Shown here one piece after another: positions 25,626 to 34,557 of a DNA stretch of 64,000 nt (its first letter is position 1; every line of letters begins with the position of its first letter). The notes under the pieces are model-generated. The model ran no database searches. It was not told the origin of the DNA and saw only the letters and a list, made by a program, of their open reading frames with translations. Where the stretch lies: the NCBI GenBank assembly GCA_016719895.1, contig JADJYG010000017.1, positions 62,001 through 126,000 of the forward strand, in the 5' to 3' direction. Source of the DNA: Saprospirales bacterium. Lineage in GTDB: Bacteria > Bacteroidota > Bacteroidia > Chitinophagales > Saprospiraceae. Both the position numbers and the translations under genes were made by a program.

Positions 25626-28600
25626 ATGATAAATCGCTTATTTACTGCCTTCCAGCCCCGGGTCCTCCCGGCGCTGGCGCTGTTCGCCGGCATCGCACTG
25701 CTGTCCGGTCAATTGTCTTGTAAGAAAAAACGGCCGTTTCTCGACGACCCCGACGGCCCGCGGGAGGTGGAGCCGACCCTGACGGCCCAAGACCCGTTGC
25801 TGAAATTGTTGCCGAACAGCCACACCGGACTGGATTTTTTTAATATCATCCAGGAGTCCGATCAAAACAATTTCTACACCAACACCAACATCTACAACGG
25901 CGGGGGTGTTGCCGCCGCCGACTTCAACAATGACGGGCTGCAGGACCTGTACTTTATCAGTTCCGACAGCACAAACAAAATGTACATCAACCAGGGGAAT
26001 TTCAAATTCAAGGACGTCACTGCAAGCGCCGGCGTCGCCTCGAATGAAGGTTTTGAAACGACCGCCGTGGTCATAGACATCAATAACGACGGCTGGATGG
26101 ACTTGTACGTATGCCGGGGCGGTATGGTAGCCGGCGACACCCGGCGAAACCAGCTGTTTGTCAACAACGGCAACCTGACGTTCACCGAACGCGCCCGCGA
26201 ATACGGCATCGACGACGCCAGCGCCACCACCGGCGCCAACTTTTTCGACTACGACCTCGACGGCGACCTCGACCTGTACGTGCTCAACCAACCCACCTCG
26301 GGCGAATACACCAACAAACTGGAAGCCGTACCCGGCCCCGACGGCAAAATGGTACCCGTGCTGGAACCCAAAGCCGATTACGACTCCGACCACTTCTACC
26401 GCAACGACGGCGGCAGGTTCACCGATGTGTCCAAAGCCGCCGGTATTTGGAATTCGGGCTATGGCCTGAGTGTAGGGGTTTCGGACCTCAATTACGACGG
26501 CTATCCCGATATTTACGTTGCCAACGATTTTATCCGGCCCGACTACTACTACATCAACAACCGCAACGGCGCCTTCACCGACCGGCTCCAGGAATCCTTC
26601 CGGCATACCAGCCGGCATTCCATGGGTTCCGACCTGACGGATTTCGACAACGATTGCCTGGTCGACCTGTTTACCGTGGATATGCTGCCCATGACGAACT
26701 ACCGCCTGAAAGCCACGCGCGTGACGATGTCGCAAAGCGCCTACACCAGCAACGTGCAGTCGGGTTACTACGAACCGGTGGTGCGCAACGTCTTGCAGCG
26801 CAATAACGGCAACGGCACTTTTTCGGACGTCGCCTGCCTGGCCGATGTTTTCAAAACGGAATGGTCCTGGAGCAATTTGTTTTTCGATATCGACAACGAC
26901 GGCCTCCGCGATTTGCATATCACCAACGGCTACCGGCGCAACCTCAACGACAATGACTTTTTCGAGTATAAGTTCGATGAGATCACCAAACTGGTGGACC
27001 CCTTTCACCTGAAGTCGTATTTCAAAGATATACACGCATTTCTGCGCCTGATCCCGACCTATAAATCGCGCAACTGCTGCTATCAAAACAAGGGCGACTG
27101 GAATTTTGTCGAAAAATCGGGCGACTGGCTCACCATGCCGGCTTCCTGGTCCAACGGATCGGTGTGGGCCGATCTGGACAACGACGGCGACCTGGACCTC
27201 GTGGTCAACAACCTGGAAGATCAGCCTTTTGTGTACCAAAACCTGAGCAGCGACAAAAAACAAAACAATTATTTGCAGCTGAAATTGGAAGGCAGCGCGA
27301 AAAACCGCAACGCCATCGGCGCTTCCGCCATCGTTTACTACGGCGATCAGAAGCAATACCTGGAATTGAACCCGGTGCGGGGTATTTTTTCCTCGGTGGA
27401 ATACCTGCTGCATTTCGGACTGGGCAACGCCGGCCAGGTGGACAAACTGGTCGTGCGCTGGCCTGACGGCAAAACCCAAACCCTGACCAACGTGCCGGCC
27501 AACCAGCGGCTTACCCTCCGGTATGCCGATGCTTCGGGGTATGTCAAACACCTGGCCCCGCCCAGGCTGGAAGAACTGTATTTCCAGAATATCACTGCTG
27601 CCACGCCACTCCCCTACCGGCACCGGGAAAATGATTTTAACGATTTCGAAGCCTGGCCGCTCAACCTCATCAAGGAAAGCGACCTGGGCCCCTTCACGGC
27701 TACCGGCGACGTGAACGGCGATGGCCTGGACGACTTTTTCGCCGGCAACGCCTTCGACCAGCCCGCAGCGCTTTACGTGCAAGCCCCCGGCGGGCAGTTC
27801 CGGGCGACCAATGCTGCCTTGTGGGAACAGGAAAAAATCTACGAGGACCAGGGGGCCGTTTTTTTCGATGCCGACAACGACGGCGACCAGGACTTGTACG
27901 TGGTGAGCGGCGGTATGGAAGCCACCAGCGACCTGGCCTGGCAGGACCGCCTCTACCGCAACGACGGCAAAGGCAATTTCAGCAAAGCCGCCGACGCCCT
28001 GCCCGTGATCAAAGCCGTCGGCATGCGCGTTCTGGCCATGGATTTTGACCAGGATGGCGACCAGGACCTGATCGTTGGCGGGCGGGTAAGCGCTGCCAAA
28101 TGGCCGTTGCCCCCGCGTACGCTGGTGCTGCAAAACGATGGAAAAGGGCATTTTTCGGATGTCACGGCCCAGGTGGCGGCCGAACTCGAGCACTGCGGCA
28201 TGATCACCGGCCTGGGTGTCGCCAACCTCGATCAAACGCCGGCGCCCGAACTGGTCGTTTGCGGCGAATGGATGCCCCTGAAGGTATTCCGCTACAACGG
28301 CAGCCGCTTCGAGGATGTCAGCGCGGCGTTCGGCCTGGCGCAATCCGGCGGCCTGTGGGGCAGCCTGGTATGCGCCGATGTAGACGGCGACGGCGACCAG
28401 GACCTGATCAGCGGCAATTTCGGGCTTAACTCGCGCCTGAAATCTTCCGCAAAAGAGCCGCTTCATGTGTATGCCAGCGATTTTGACGGCAACGGCACCC
28501 TCGACCCGGTCGTGACGTATGCGGAGGAAGGCAAAAACTTCCCCTTGGTGCAAAAAATGGTCATGAACCAGCAATTACCCTCGCTGAAGAAAAAATTCCT

Positions 28601-29075
28601 GCTGGCGCAGACGTACAGCCGCGCTACCGTCGAAGACCTTTTCCCAAAAAAGCTCGACGGCGCGCTGGCGCTGTCGGCGTACACCCTCGAAACCTGCTGG
28701 TGGGAAAACCAGGGCGGGCGCCTGGTTCAGCGCAAACTGCCCATCCAGGCACAGACGGCCCCGGCCAATGCGATCTTGTTTGCCGATTTCACCGGCGACG
28801 GCCTTCCGGATATCCTCCTGGCCGGCAACAAGTACGGTTTGCACGTGGAAGTGAACCGGGTCGACGCCGGAAACGGCGCCCTGTTGCAGGGCGACGGGAA
28901 GGGCAGTTTCCGGTTTGTCGAAAACAGCCAGTCCGGCTTTTGGGCTTCCCGCGAAGTGCGCGACCTGGCTTTGCTGAAAGGCGCCGGCAGCAGCCGGAGT
29001 ATCGTGGTTGCCAATAACAACGGACCGCTTCAGCTGTACCGGGTGAAACGCAGTGCCGGGGCGCTTCCGCAGTGA
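25626..29075 (+). CDS. FG-GAP/VCBS-repeat lipoprotein with ASPIC/UnbV domain, second paralogue
   Basis: 1149 aa with a lipobox LSGQLSC (Cys about 32). The architecture equals that of the preceding gene: N-terminal propeller with DFNNDGLQDL, DINNDGWMDL and DYDLDGDLDL, an ASPIC/UnbV domain (SVEYLLHFGLG, VVRWPDG, about residues 547-630), and a second propeller (DVNGDGLDDF, DADNDGDQDL). The two proteins align over their whole length with substitutions throughout, so this is an older tandem duplication, unlike the giant genes. The pair is probably co-transcribed. Role unknown; surface binding or enzyme-associated scaffolding is plausible. Confidence 0.9.
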   Translation: MINRLFTAFQPRVLPALALFAGIALLSGQLSCKKKRPFLDDPDGPREVEPTLTAQDPLLKLLPNSHTGLDFFNIIQESDQNNFYTNTNIYNGGGVAAADFNNDGLQDLYFISSDSTNKMYINQGNFKFKDVTASAGVASNEGFETTAVVIDINNDGWMDLYVCRGGMVAGDTRRNQLFVNNGNLTFTERAREYGIDDASATTGANFFDYDLDGDLDLYVLNQPTSGEYTNKLEAVPGPDGKMVPVLEPKADYDSDHFYRNDGGRFTDVSKAAGIWNSGYGLSVGVSDLNYDGYPDIYVANDFIRPDYYYINNRNGAFTDRLQESFRHTSRHSMGSDLTDFDNDCLVDLFTVDMLPMTNYRLKATRVTMSQSAYTSNVQSGYYEPVVRNVLQRNNGNGTFSDVACLADVFKTEWSWSNLFFDIDNDGLRDLHITNGYRRNLNDNDFFEYKFDEITKLVDPFHLKSYFKDIHAFLRLIPTYKSRNCCYQNKGDWNFVEKSGDWLTMPASWSNGSVWADLDNDGDLDLVVNNLEDQPFVYQNLSSDKKQNNYLQLKLEGSAKNRNAIGASAIVYYGDQKQYLELNPVRGIFSSVEYLLHFGLGNAGQVDKLVVRWPDGKTQTLTNVPANQRLTLRYADASGYVKHLAPPRLEELYFQNITAATPLPYRHRENDFNDFEAWPLNLIKESDLGPFTATGDVNGDGLDDFFAGNAFDQPAALYVQAPGGQFRATNAALWEQEKIYEDQGAVFFDADNDGDQDLYVVSGGMEATSDLAWQDRLYRNDGKGNFSKAADALPVIKAVGMRVLAMDFDQDGDQDLIVGGRVSAAKWPLPPRTLVLQNDGKGHFSDVTAQVAAELEHCGMITGLGVANLDQTPAPELVVCGEWMPLKVFRYNGSRFEDVSAAFGLAQSGGLWGSLVCADVDGDGDQDLISGNFGLNSRLKSSAKEPLHVYASDFDGNGTLDPVVTYAEEGKNFPLVQKMVMNQQLPSLKKKFLLAQTYSRATVEDLFPKKLDGALALSAYTLETCWWENQGGRLVQRKLPIQAQTAPANAILFADFTGDGLPDILLAGNKYGLHVEVNRVDAGNGALLQGDGKGSFRFVENSQSGFWASREVRDLALLKGAGSSRSIVVANNNGPLQLYRVKRSAGALPQ

Positions 29076-29268
29076 ACCCGCAAGGCGCCGTTATTTAGAC
29101 ACGCTCGTACGCCGGGTAACAGCATGTTTCATTGCAGCGGGTTAAGAAATGACATTGGCCGCCGGTTCGCAACATTTTAATTAATCAAACGTTTAAAAAT
29201 TTATTTTAAATCATTTGACTAATTCTAATCGTCCCAATTCCCATTGCGGGATCAAAACGCGCTTAATC

Positions 29269-29886
29269 ATGGCCAAGGCCCAATCGAACACGGAAGAAAA
29301 AATCAAGGATGCCGCCCGCAAGTTATTTGTGGAGAAAGGCTTCGGCAATGCCACCACGCGGGATATTGCCGAATGCGCCGACACGAATATCGCCCTGGTG
29401 AACTACTATTTCCGCAGCAAGGAAAATCTGTTCCAGGAGGTTTTCCAGGAGAGTTTTGCCCACACGTTTTTGCCGGTGGCGCGCATCCTGAACGACGATT
29501 TGCCGCTGGAGGTCAAGATCTACAAATTCGTGGATCACATGACGGAGATGCTCAAACGCGACCCGATGATGCCCCTTTTTGTGCTGAGTGAAATGCGGGG
29601 CGAGCATTCGCAAATGTGCCGGATCATGCTGGAATCGGGCGCCCTGGAATCGAATAGCTTTCAGGAGCAGTTGAACCGCGAAGCGGCGAAGGGCGCCATC
29701 CGGGCGGCAGACGCCCTGCAGGTGGAAACCAGCCTGATGTCGATGGTGTTGTTCCCTTTTTTAAGCATGAATATCCTCAAAATGAAACACCAGATGGACG
29801 ATGAGGCGTTTACCCGCTTTGTAGATTCCCGCAAAAAGATCATTCCCGAAATGACGCTGGCCTACCTGCGCCAGCGCGAGGGGTAG
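29269..29886 (+). CDS. TetR-family transcriptional regulator
   Basis: 205 aa from the ATG at 29269 (MAKAQSNTEEKIKDAARKLF); a longer start at 29215 adds 18 residues that do not fit the family. The N-terminal helix-turn-helix (KGFGNATTRDIAECADTNIALVNYYF, about residues 23-48) is typical of TetR_N, followed by a helical ligand-binding domain. Upstream at about 29186 lies AAACGTTTAA, and CGTTTAA motifs recur before the next gene, so autoregulation and control of the DUF5686 gene are possible but unproven. Confidence 0.9.
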   Translation: MAKAQSNTEEKIKDAARKLFVEKGFGNATTRDIAECADTNIALVNYYFRSKENLFQEVFQESFAHTFLPVARILNDDLPLEVKIYKFVDHMTEMLKRDPMMPLFVLSEMRGEHSQMCRIMLESGALESNSFQEQLNREAAKGAIRAADALQVETSLMSMVLFPFLSMNILKMKHQMDDEAFTRFVDSRKKIIPEMTLAYLRQREG

Positions 29887-30528
29887 CGCCAGAATACGCG
29901 GTTCTGCGTAGATGTTTTCCACAATTTTACGGATAGGCCAACCCGGCGTACGGCCGCACCTTTGTGTGCGCATTTGAACAAATACTGGGCAAGCTTTGAA
30001 CTGGCATCTGGCCAGGCGCGGAGCCTAATTTTGTCCTGTCGTTACAGCGGCGCCAACCGGCGCTTTATCCGGCTCAAACCCAAGGCACGGCTGCGCAACA
30101 AAAAAGGATGTGCCCGCTACCGTTTCTTGCCGGCAATTTTGCGGCGCAAGGAAAGTGGGCAAACGGTAAAAAACCCGGGTCAAAAAAAATTTTATATAAA
30201 ACCAGGGCTGAATTGGGTGCGTAAATAGACCGAAGCGGGGAAAAGTTGGCCGACAGAATTACCGCGTTTGCAAAAAAGAGCAGGCCGTTGGTCGAAAAAC
30301 AATACGCTCCAAAATTCAAAAAATTGGCAGGTCAGTATTGAACACTTGTTTAAATAATTCGTTTAAGCCCTTGCATTATTTCCAGAACCCCGGCACCTTT
30401 GCGCCACCTTTAACCCAAGTAAAGCGTCTTTTTGTTAAACGAGCCCTGAAATACCTGTAATCCGCCGAAGCAACCTGTTAAATAAGCGTTTAAGCGCTTG
30501 AAATAAAATCGGAATCCATTCACTGTCC
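29887..30528. other. Intergenic stretch with repeated CGTTTAA motifs
   Basis: About 640 bases. No gene is convincing. CGTTTAA occurs at about 30360 (TTCGTTTAAGCC) and 30488 (AGCGTTTAAGCGCTTGAAA, partly palindromic), and as its complement near 30435. The region probably holds the promoter of the DUF5686 gene. Confidence 0.4.
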
Positions 30529-33141
30529 ATGTCTAACGCAATGAAAGCTCCAACCAAATTGTTCATCCGCAATCTTCTTTTTCAAATTTTATTTGGCATT
30601 TTACCATTAAGTACTCCGGCTGCCTACGCTCAGCGCAGTACAAGCGTGCGGGGCGTAGTGCTGGAAGCCACAACCCGGGAGCCGCTCGGCTTTGCCACCG
30701 TACAGTTTGAGGGTAAAACCGCCGGCGCCACCACCGATCCGGAAGGCCGGTTCAGCGCAGAAATCAAAGAGCCGGCGGCCCGGCTGAAAGTATCGTACAT
30801 GGGCTATCAGACCGCCTTTATCGACCTGAAGCCCGGGCAAGCCAATACCGGGCTGGAAATTCGCCTGGAGGAAGCGAGCAATACCTTGAAGGAGGTGGTT
30901 GTGCGCACGGAAAAATACCGGAACAAAGACAACCCCGCCGTGGAGCTGATCCGGGAAGTGATCGCGCACAAGGAGCGCAACCGCCGGGAAGGGCTCGATT
31001 TTTTCAGTTTCGAACAGTACGAAAAAGTAGAATTTGCCCTGAACAACGTGGACGAGCGGCTGCGCAACGGTTTCCTGTTCCGGAAAATGCCGTTTTTATT
31101 CGACCATGCCGACACCAGCGCCAACGGTAGCGTCAGCCTGCCGTTTTATCTCTACGAACGTCTGGCCGACGTGTATTTCCGCCGGGACCCGCGCGATGAA
31201 AAAACCGTCGTACAAGCCGAACGGAGCACTTCGCTGCCGGGCTTTTTCGACGAGCAGGGTATTTCCAGCTACGTGCAGAACATGTACCAGCAGGTGGATA
31301 TTTACGACAACCAGATCAACCTGGCGACGGTCGAATTTACCAGCCCCCTCTCCCCGCTCGCACCCACGATTTACCGGTTTTACCTGCAAGACACCACCCA
31401 ACTGAAAGATACCAGGGTGGTACGCCTCTATTTTGCACCGCGCAACAAGGCGGACCGCGCCTTCGACGGCAATATGTGGGTGGCGCTCGACGGCAGCTAC
31501 GCCGTGCGGAAAATCGAATTGAGCGTACCGCGCGACATCAACCTCAACTGGGTCACCGACCTGTTCGTGGAGCAGGAGTTCGACTGGGTGGAGTCGGCCG
31601 GCGATGCCCTCGGCGCCACCCGCCGCCTCCTGTTGCGCACCGACCGGGTGTCGATGAACTTCGGCGTGCGGCAAGACAGCAGCAGCCGCAGCCTGATCGG
31701 CCGGAAAACGACCAGTTACCGCGGTTATTCGCTCAACCAGCCCTTGTCGGATCAATTTTTCCGGTTCAGCGGCGACACGCGGTATACAGACAACGCCACC
31801 GCGCAAAGCGAACAGTTTTGGAGCGACAATCGCCACGAAGTACTTTCCGAGCGGGAAAAAGGCATCCAGGAGACCATCGACACGCTGAACAACTACCGCC
31901 CGTTCAAACGCGCCGTAAGCATCGGGCGTATTTTATTCGAAGGCTACCATTCCATCCCCGGTCTGGGCGTGGATATCGGCCCCGTCAATACCTTCTACAG
32001 CTTCAACCCCGTGGAAGGCTTCCGCGGCCGTTTTGGCGGCCGCACCAACCTGAGATTTGCCCGCGACATCCAGTTGGAGGGCTACCTGGCTTACGGCGCC
32101 AAAGACGAGCGCTGGAAAGGCATGCTGAGCGCTACCTACGCTTTCGGCGCCAGCCAGTTGCGGCGTTTTCCGCTCGACCAGGTCCGGTTCTGGTACCAGG
32201 ACGACGTGAAGATTCCCGGCCAGGAACTCCAGTTTGTGCAGGAAGACAACTTTTTGTTGTCGTTCAAGCGCGGCGTAAACGACAAAATGATCTATAACCG
32301 CGTACTGGGCGCGGAGTATCTGAAAGAAACGGCGGCGCATTTCCTGTTTGCGGTTTCGCTAAAATCCACACGGCAGCAGCCGGCAGGCGTTCTGGCGTTC
32401 CGGTATGGAAACGTGGAACAACCACAGTACGACCCGGAGATCAAAACCACCGAACTCGGCATACACCTGCGTTATGCCCCCAACGAGCGGTTTTATCAGG
32501 GCGCTACCTACCGCACGCCGATCTATACCAAACACCCGAAATTCGATTTGTGGTACACGCTGGGTGCGCGTGGCGTATTGGGCAGCTCGTTTCAGTACCA
32601 TTCGGTGCGGTTTAAAGCCGAGAAAGTATTTTACCTCTCGCAGCTGGGCTGGTCGCACGTGGTGCTCGACGGCGGGCGCATATTCGGTACCGTTCCCTTT
32701 CCGCTGCTCACGGCACACCGCGCCAACCAGACCTTTGCCTACCAGCTGGAGTCGTACAACCTGATGAACTTCCTGGAGTTTGTCAGCGACAAATACGCAT
32801 CGGTGAGTGTGACACACAACCTGGGAGGCCTGATTTTCAACCGAATCCCCCTGCTGCGCAAGCTGAAATGGCGGGAGGTAGGCTCGTTCAAGGCGCTCTG
32901 GGGCGGCCTCGACACCGCCAACCGGCCCACTGCCGAAAACGGCCTGCTGCACTTCCCCACCGACGCCAGCGGCACGCCGCTGACCTATACGCTGGGAAAA
33001 AAGCCCTATATGGAGGCCAGCGCCGGCATCGGCAATATCTTCAAGGTATTGCGGATCGATTATGTGCGCCGCCTGACGTATCTCGACCAGCCGAATGTGG
33101 CGAAATGGGGAATACGGGCGCGGGTGAAGTTTGAGTTTTAG
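30529..33141 (+). CDS. DUF5686 outer-membrane protein with carboxypeptidase-regulatory-like N-terminal domain
   Basis: 870 aa. A signal peptide ends near PAAYAQ. A carboxypeptidase-D regulatory-like domain follows (VRGVVLEATTREPLGFATVQ to LKVSYMGYQTAFIDL, about residues 40-110), then the DUF5686 region (ELIREVIAHKERNRREGLDFFSFE onwards). The C-terminal half alternates aromatic and polar residues as in outer-membrane barrels and ends in KFEF, a typical terminal beta-strand with a final Phe. This Bacteroidota family resembles TonB-dependent receptor relatives without a plug, and its substrate is unknown. Neighbouring TetR gene may regulate it. Confidence 0.88.
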   Translation: MSNAMKAPTKLFIRNLLFQILFGILPLSTPAAYAQRSTSVRGVVLEATTREPLGFATVQFEGKTAGATTDPEGRFSAEIKEPAARLKVSYMGYQTAFIDLKPGQANTGLEIRLEEASNTLKEVVVRTEKYRNKDNPAVELIREVIAHKERNRREGLDFFSFEQYEKVEFALNNVDERLRNGFLFRKMPFLFDHADTSANGSVSLPFYLYERLADVYFRRDPRDEKTVVQAERSTSLPGFFDEQGISSYVQNMYQQVDIYDNQINLATVEFTSPLSPLAPTIYRFYLQDTTQLKDTRVVRLYFAPRNKADRAFDGNMWVALDGSYAVRKIELSVPRDINLNWVTDLFVEQEFDWVESAGDALGATRRLLLRTDRVSMNFGVRQDSSSRSLIGRKTTSYRGYSLNQPLSDQFFRFSGDTRYTDNATAQSEQFWSDNRHEVLSEREKGIQETIDTLNNYRPFKRAVSIGRILFEGYHSIPGLGVDIGPVNTFYSFNPVEGFRGRFGGRTNLRFARDIQLEGYLAYGAKDERWKGMLSATYAFGASQLRRFPLDQVRFWYQDDVKIPGQELQFVQEDNFLLSFKRGVNDKMIYNRVLGAEYLKETAAHFLFAVSLKSTRQQPAGVLAFRYGNVEQPQYDPEIKTTELGIHLRYAPNERFYQGATYRTPIYTKHPKFDLWYTLGARGVLGSSFQYHSVRFKAEKVFYLSQLGWSHVVLDGGRIFGTVPFPLLTAHRANQTFAYQLESYNLMNFLEFVSDKYASVSVTHNLGGLIFNRIPLLRKLKWREVGSFKALWGGLDTANRPTAENGLLHFPTDASGTPLTYTLGKKPYMEASAGIGNIFKVLRIDYVRRLTYLDQPNVAKWGIRARVKFEF

Positions 33142-33146
33142 TGGGT

Positions 33147-33629
33147 CTACTGTATCGTCCCGTCGGCCATGATCTCCAGGTCATAGGTGTGGGAGGAGGT
33201 CGGATCAAAGGCATCGTCCGTGCCGGCATCACCGGCGGCAATGAAGATTTCCCAGTCTTCATTGATCGTCGCCACGGCGCGCTGAATTTTATCGCCCCGG
33301 ATGCGGGTGTAGGCGATGACCTTCCGGTCGATGAGCGCGCCATTGCCGGTATACGTGGCCAGCACGTATTCGTAGTTCATCAGTTCGGCTTTCCACCAAA
33401 CCAGGGCGATGAAGTGGTCCGTGTCGTCGATAGTGAAACAAGGGACATATTCCGTATAGGGATCGCCGGCGGCGGTATCCGGTTCGTTCGGAAGGATGAA
33501 TTGCAGGATCATCGCGTCCGGCAGGGGCTCGTTTTCCGTGCTGAACACGTGGTGGGTGGCTTCACCCAGGGTGGCCGGCATCGGCACCGGCGGAAATTTA
33601 CCGGCAAAATCAGCGAAGGTGTATGTCAT
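33147..33629 (-). CDS. Conserved hypothetical protein, cytoplasmic
   Basis: 160 aa from MTYTFADFAGKFPPVP; the longer start at 33692 adds an unlikely N-terminus. No signal peptide or membrane segment. It looks like a compact alpha/beta protein (YVPCFTIDDTDHFIALVWWKAELMNYEYVLATY, then IDRKVIAYTRIRGDKIQ and AVATINEDWEIFIAAG). I do not recognise the family. It converges on the DUF5686 gene with a 5-base gap. Confidence 0.65.
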   Translation of the reverse strand: MTYTFADFAGKFPPVPMPATLGEATHHVFSTENEPLPDAMILQFILPNEPDTAAGDPYTEYVPCFTIDDTDHFIALVWWKAELMNYEYVLATYTGNGALIDRKVIAYTRIRGDKIQRAVATINEDWEIFIAAGDAGTDDAFDPTSSHTYDLEIMADGTIQ

Positions 33630-33721
33630 CTTGGACGGTATTTCATGGTCTCGGGCGGGAGCAAAGGTCTTGTTTTGCCTGAAATTAACCATTTGAAGGA
33701 ACTGGTTAGCTCGATTTCATT

Positions 33722-33752
33722 CCCGATACGGTCGAGGCTCGACCGTATCGGG
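33722..33752. terminator. Perfect 15-bp inverted repeat between two minus-strand genes
   Basis: CCCGATACGGTCGAG is followed after one base by its exact complement. It lies between ferritin and the hypothetical gene at 33147. There is no T-tract, so it may be a repeat or a processing site rather than a true terminator. Confidence 0.4.
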
Positions 33753-33770
33753 GGCGGCAAAGCCCTCTTA

Positions 33771-33825
33771 ATCCTGCGAAATCCTGTCCCAACCAGCGCC
33801 GAAGGCGGCGAAATCCTGTCTACTC
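33771..33825. repeat. Single dispersed copy of the AATCCTG repeat family
   Basis: TAATCCTGCGAAATCCTGTCCCAACC, a hairpin centre GCGCCGAAGGCGGC, and GAAATCCTGT match the unit of the 60-bp array at 62348-62846, with a changed hairpin (compensated arms). It overlaps the 3' end of the ferritin gene by a few bases. Confidence 0.75.
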
Positions 33826-34329
33826 CCCGCTTTCCTGTTGGTTGATCTTTTTAAACTGTTTGTCCAGGTAAAACAAGTTGCGGGGTTCGAAGCCCATACG
33901 TTCGATGACCGTCAGGATCTCGCCGATATTGCGTTCGGCGGCTTGTTGTTCGAGTATGAAGGGCTGCAGAAAGAAATAGGTGGCGTGTTCGCCGTTTTGC
34001 TGGCACCAGCTGGCAATTTCATTGATGGAAGCGGACACGTTTTGTTCCAGTTCGAGCACTTGCCGGAACGCATCCAGCACGTTTTTGAAGGAGCCTTTTA
34101 TTTTTCCGCCTTTATCGTCCAGTTTGGCGGCGCCGCCATGGGCATTGATATAGCGGAAAATCTGGAGCATGTGCTGACGCTCTTCCTCGGCGCTGTTGTA
34201 AAAGAATTCGGCAATATTCGGCAGGCTTTCGCCTTCGGCCCAGGTTGCCATTGCCAGGTATGCCCGGGAGGCAAAGGTTTCTTTTTGAATTTGATCGTTA
34301 AGTCTTTCCTGTACTGATTTTGATAACAT
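33820..34329 (-). CDS. ftnA: Non-haem ferritin
   Basis: 169 aa, the usual length of bacterial ferritin subunits. Ferroxidase ligands are visible at E17 (QIQKETFASRAY), E50 and H53 (EEERQHML), about E93 (LELEQNV) and E127 (FILEQQAAE). It is expected to form a 24-subunit iron-storage shell that oxidises Fe(II). The gene is divergent from the ABC exporter at 34558; a 14-bp palindrome lies between them. Assigned as ftnA by family resemblance; it lacks the haem-ligand Met context of bacterioferritin. Confidence 0.93.
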   Translation of the reverse strand: MLSKSVQERLNDQIQKETFASRAYLAMATWAEGESLPNIAEFFYNSAEEERQHMLQIFRYINAHGGAAKLDDKGGKIKGSFKNVLDAFRQVLELEQNVSASINEIASWCQQNGEHATYFFLQPFILEQQAAERNIGEILTVIERMGFEPRNLFYLDKQFKKINQQESGE

Positions 34330-34451
34330 GGGTGTAAGGATAAATGATGAATGCGTATAAACGCGTGGAAGCGTCAGATGTTTACTGGTTTGTTTGCGGG
34401 GTTAAAAAAAGGCCTCTGCCGGCTTGAATAAAACAGGCGGGCAACTTTTTT

Positions 34452-34465
34452 ACTACTTGAGTAGT
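34452..34465. promoter_or_regulatory. Candidate operator palindrome ACTACT-TG-AGTAGT
   Basis: A perfect 6-bp inverted repeat with 2-base centre, 122 bases before the ferritin ATG and 92 before the ABC-exporter ATG. It is the size and form of a dimeric repressor site. The regulator is unknown. Confidence 0.35.
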
Positions 34466-34557
34466 TTAGAGGTGCATGTTGGGGGGGGCTGAACCCTGAA
34501 TCCATTTTTTCAGACACGCCCTCCGGAGCGAACCTCCTCCGACCGCATAACGACGTT

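Noticed and set aside
25638..28574. 978-aa minus-strand ORF opposite the second FG-GAP gene
   Set aside because: Shadow frame created by repeated Asp/Asn-Gly codons of the propeller repeats.
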